A DNA stretch of 13,581 nucleotides, taken from the NCBI GenBank assembly GCA_037141235.1, contig JBAXCY010000070.1, positions 1-13,581 of the forward strand, in the 5' to 3' direction. The stretch is from Bog-756 sp037141235 (GTDB lineage: Bacteria > Actinomycetota > Acidimicrobiia > Acidimicrobiales > RAAP-2). The notes under the pieces were generated by a model, which worked only from the letters and a program-made list of their open reading frames with translations, made no database searches and was not told the origin of the DNA. Position numbers and translations under genes: made by a program. Below are positions 11,557 through 13,581 of this stretch, piece after piece. The number at the start of each line of letters is the position of its first letter. Position 1 is the stretch's first letter.

Positions 11557-13581
11557 TCAGGTGGTATCGGCTAACTGGCCAGCCAGGGTTGCTACCGCGT
11601 CGGCTGGCATCCGACAGGCATAGTCACGGCACACGTAGGCCCGGTCGACGTCCCGGCCCTCCCACAGTGGCGAGTCGGTCGGCTCACCCCAGGCCAGTAC
11701 CGCATCGGGCCGCCACTGCCGGCGCACCTCGACCAGCAGATCGGGCCGGTCGCCGGTGATGACGATCTCGGTGCCGCCTCGGGCCAGCAGGTCAGCCGTC
11801 AGCACGGAGTGGGCAAAGGCAGTGGGATGGCGGGTGAGGAGCGCACCGATCAGGTCGATCGCCCGTCGGGCCTGGTCGGTGTACCGCCGCTCACCGGTGA
11901 GCGCACCGAGCCGGGCGAGGGCGTAGGCGGCCACAGCGTTGGCCGACGGGGTGGCCCCGTCGAACACGTCCTTGGTCCGCACGATAAGCCGCTCGGCGTC
12001 GTCGGCGGTGGTGAAGAAGCCCCCACCTTCAGTGTCGGCGAACCGGTCGATCAGTGCATCGCCAGCCGTAGTGGCCCGAGTCATCCACACGGCCTTTCCG
12101 GTCAGCTCGCCCAGGCGGGTGAAGCAGTCGACCAGCCATGCATGGTCGGCGGCGTAGGCCAGGTGTCGGGCCCCGGACTCGGGCTGCCAACTGCGCAGCC
12201 AGCGTCCGCCGGCATCGATCATGTTGGCGCACAGGAACTCGCCGATGGCGATCGCTGACGCTGCCCATGCTTCGTTTCCGGTGGCTGCGGCGGCCTCGGC
12301 CAATGCGGAGGCGTACATGGCGTTCCACTCGGTCAGGACCTTGTCGTCGAGGCCAGGACGCACCCGCAACGATCGGACGGCCAGCAGCCGCGCCCGGCCC
12401 GACTCGACGAGTCCGGGGTCGCTGAGGGCCGCACCTACTGGGCGGCGCAGGATGGTGGCACCCTCGAAGTTACCGCTCGGGGTGACGTCGAACCAGGTCC
12501 CGACGGCAGCCGCGGTGCGAGCAGCGTCAGGACCGGTCTCCATGGCTTGGGCCACCTGTTCGGGCGTCCAGACGTAGAACTTGCCTTCCACGCCTTCTGA
12601 GTCGGCATCTTCGGCCGAGTAGATGCCGCCTGCCGCCGCCGTCAGGTCCCGGGTGACGTAAGAGACGATCCCTTCCACGACGGCCAGGTAGTCCGGGTTG
12701 CCGGTGACCTGCCAGCCGTGCAGATAGGCCCGCAGCAGTCCGGCCTGGTCGTAGAGCATCTTTTCGAAGTGGGGGACCAGCCACTCGTGGTCGGTGGCGT
12801 ACCGGGCGAAGCCGCCCCCGAGGTGGTCATGTATGCCACCGGCGGCCATGGCGTCGAGGGTGCGGGTGGCCATCGCCAATGCGTCAGCGCCGGTGGGCGT
12901 GTCCCCGAGTCGCAGCGCCTGACGCAGGGCCACGTCGACCAGGGTGGGCTGGGGGAACTTGGGCGCTGCGCCGAAGCCACCCCACGAGGCATCGAAGCGC
13001 CGAGACAGCTCCGCCACGGTGGGCGAGAGTAGATCAGGGACGGTGCCTCCGATGCCGGCCAGTGGCGACGTGGCGTCCGGTCCAGTTTCGATCAGCGAGC
13101 GCGAGGCGATGGCTGCGGCCAACTCGTCGGCCTGCTCCTCCACTTCGCCTCGTCGGTTGTCCCAGATGTCGACGAGGGCGCCGAGGACGGTGGTGAACGA
13201 TGGCCGGCCCTGGAGATCGTGGGGTGGGAAGTAGGTGCCGCCGTAGAAGGGACGGCCGTCCGGGGTGAGGAACACGCTCATGGGCCATCCGCCCGACCCG
13301 GTGATCGACTGCACGGCCTCCATGTAGACGGCGTCTACATCGGGCCGCTCTTCGCGGTCGACCTTGATGCTGACGAAAGCGACGTTGAGTCGGGCGGCCA
13401 CCACTGGATCTTCGAACGACTCGTGGGCCATGACATGGCACCAGTGGCATGCCGAGTACCCGACCGAGAGAAAGATCGGCCGATCGAGTTCGGTGGCCCG
13501 AGCGAAGGCGTCGTCACTCCAGGTGTACCAGTCGACTGGATTGTCGATGTGCTGGCGCAAGTAGGGCGACAGTTCGCCGGG
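11557..13581 (-). CDS. yyaL: YyaL/DUF255 thioredoxin-domain protein, N-terminus cut by window edge
   Basis: 674 residues are visible, and the frame remains open to the right edge. The visible beginning, SPYLRQHIDNPVDWYTW, matches the conserved opening of this family, so only about ten residues are missing. A TTG at 13560 lies inside that motif and is not the start. The thioredoxin-like domain (first 150 residues or so) contains SVGYSACHWCHVM, with a CxxC-type CHWC at visible residues 45-48, then VDREERPDVDAVYM and GGWPMSVFLTPDGRPFYGGTYFPP. The long remainder resembles an (alpha/alpha)6-barrel of the N-acylglucosamine 2-epimerase/six-hairpin type (FGAAPKFPQP, HDHLGGGFARYATDHEWLVPHFEKMLYDQAGLL, SAEDADSEGVEGKFYVWTPEQV, DDKVLTEWNA). 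The family includes B. subtilis YyaL and human SPATA20; its reaction is not established. Confidence 0.93.
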   Translation of the reverse strand, partial: PGELSPYLRQHIDNPVDWYTWSDDAFARATELDRPIFLSVGYSACHWCHVMAHESFEDPVVAARLNVAFVSIKVDREERPDVDAVYMEAVQSITGSGGWPMSVFLTPDGRPFYGGTYFPPHDLQGRPSFTTVLGALVDIWDNRRGEVEEQADELAAAIASRSLIETGPDATSPLAGIGGTVPDLLSPTVAELSRRFDASWGGFGAAPKFPQPTLVDVALRQALRLGDTPTGADALAMATRTLDAMAAGGIHDHLGGGFARYATDHEWLVPHFEKMLYDQAGLLRAYLHGWQVTGNPDYLAVVEGIVSYVTRDLTAAAGGIYSAEDADSEGVEGKFYVWTPEQVAQAMETGPDAARTAAAVGTWFDVTPSGNFEGATILRRPVGAALSDPGLVESGRARLLAVRSLRVRPGLDDKVLTEWNAMYASALAEAAAATGNEAWAASAIAIGEFLCANMIDAGGRWLRSWQPESGARHLAYAADHAWLVDCFTRLGELTGKAVWMTRATTAGDALIDRFADTEGGGFFTTADDAERLIVRTKDVFDGATPSANAVAAYALARLGALTGERRYTDQARRAIDLIGALLTRHPTAFAHSVLTADLLARGGTEIVITGDRPDLLVEVRRQWRPDAVLAWGEPTDSPLWEGRDVDRAYVCRDYACRMPADAVATLAGQLADTT

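Noticed and set aside
10731..11759. 342-residue plus-strand frame across three minus-strand genes
   Set aside because: It spans gene ends and an intergenic gap and resembles no protein family; a shadow of the opposite strand.
1..13581. Mobile elements, CRISPR arrays, tRNA/rRNA genes or a defence island
   Set aside because: No transposase, integrase, long inverted repeats, spaced repeat arrays or RNA-gene signatures were seen; the content is housekeeping and regulatory.

Overview
This window reads as an ordinary, gene-dense chromosomal segment of a high-GC Gram-positive bacterium (Actinomycetota). The best marker is a gene for the bacterial proteasome activator Bpa (minus strand, 9033-9584), a family known from proteasome-bearing actinobacteria. 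The DnaE1-type replicative polymerase, the lspA-rluD pair near dnaE, and frequent GTG/TTG starts agree with this. My guess is a lineage outside the classical mycobacteria and streptomycetes, such as Acidimicrobiia, but that is inference. I see no mobile element, CRISPR array, rRNA, tRNA or prophage.

Layout. 1-1983 (+): a 5'-truncated DksA/TraR-type zinc-finger protein with an Ala/Lys/Pro-rich tail, then lspA (lipoprotein signal peptidase), then an RluA/RluD-family pseudouridine synthase. The last two overlap by ATGA, so this looks like one transcription unit. 2012-2956 (-): a group 2-type sigma-70 factor, convergent with rluD and divergent from a histidine-phosphatase gene (3093-3662, +). 3706-4954 (-): an Rrf2-family regulator and, upstream of it, an unrecognised 224-residue protein with a possible GNAT-like fold. 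5214-8831 (-): dnaE, encoding the DNA polymerase III alpha subunit with a complete PHP metal site. 9033-13581 (-): a run of four genes read right to left. These are a YyaL/DUF255 thioredoxin-domain protein (cut by the right edge), an unrecognised 240-residue protein, an alkaline-phosphatase-superfamily phosphodiesterase, and bpa. The last two overlap by ATGA.

How the genes relate. The window mixes housekeeping functions: envelope lipoprotein maturation, rRNA modification, replication, transcription control and regulated proteolysis. The most informative points are Bpa with a variant C-terminal GTYL motif, translationally coupled to a phosphodiesterase; DnaE with all nine PHP ligands expected for an intrinsic proofreading exonuclease; and an Rrf2 regulator that lacks one cluster cysteine and may be translated from a leaderless mRNA. 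I found no convincing undescribed multi-gene system. Two genes remain without a recognised function. No stretch longer than 300 bases lacks a gene; the largest gaps are 4955-5213 and 8832-9032.
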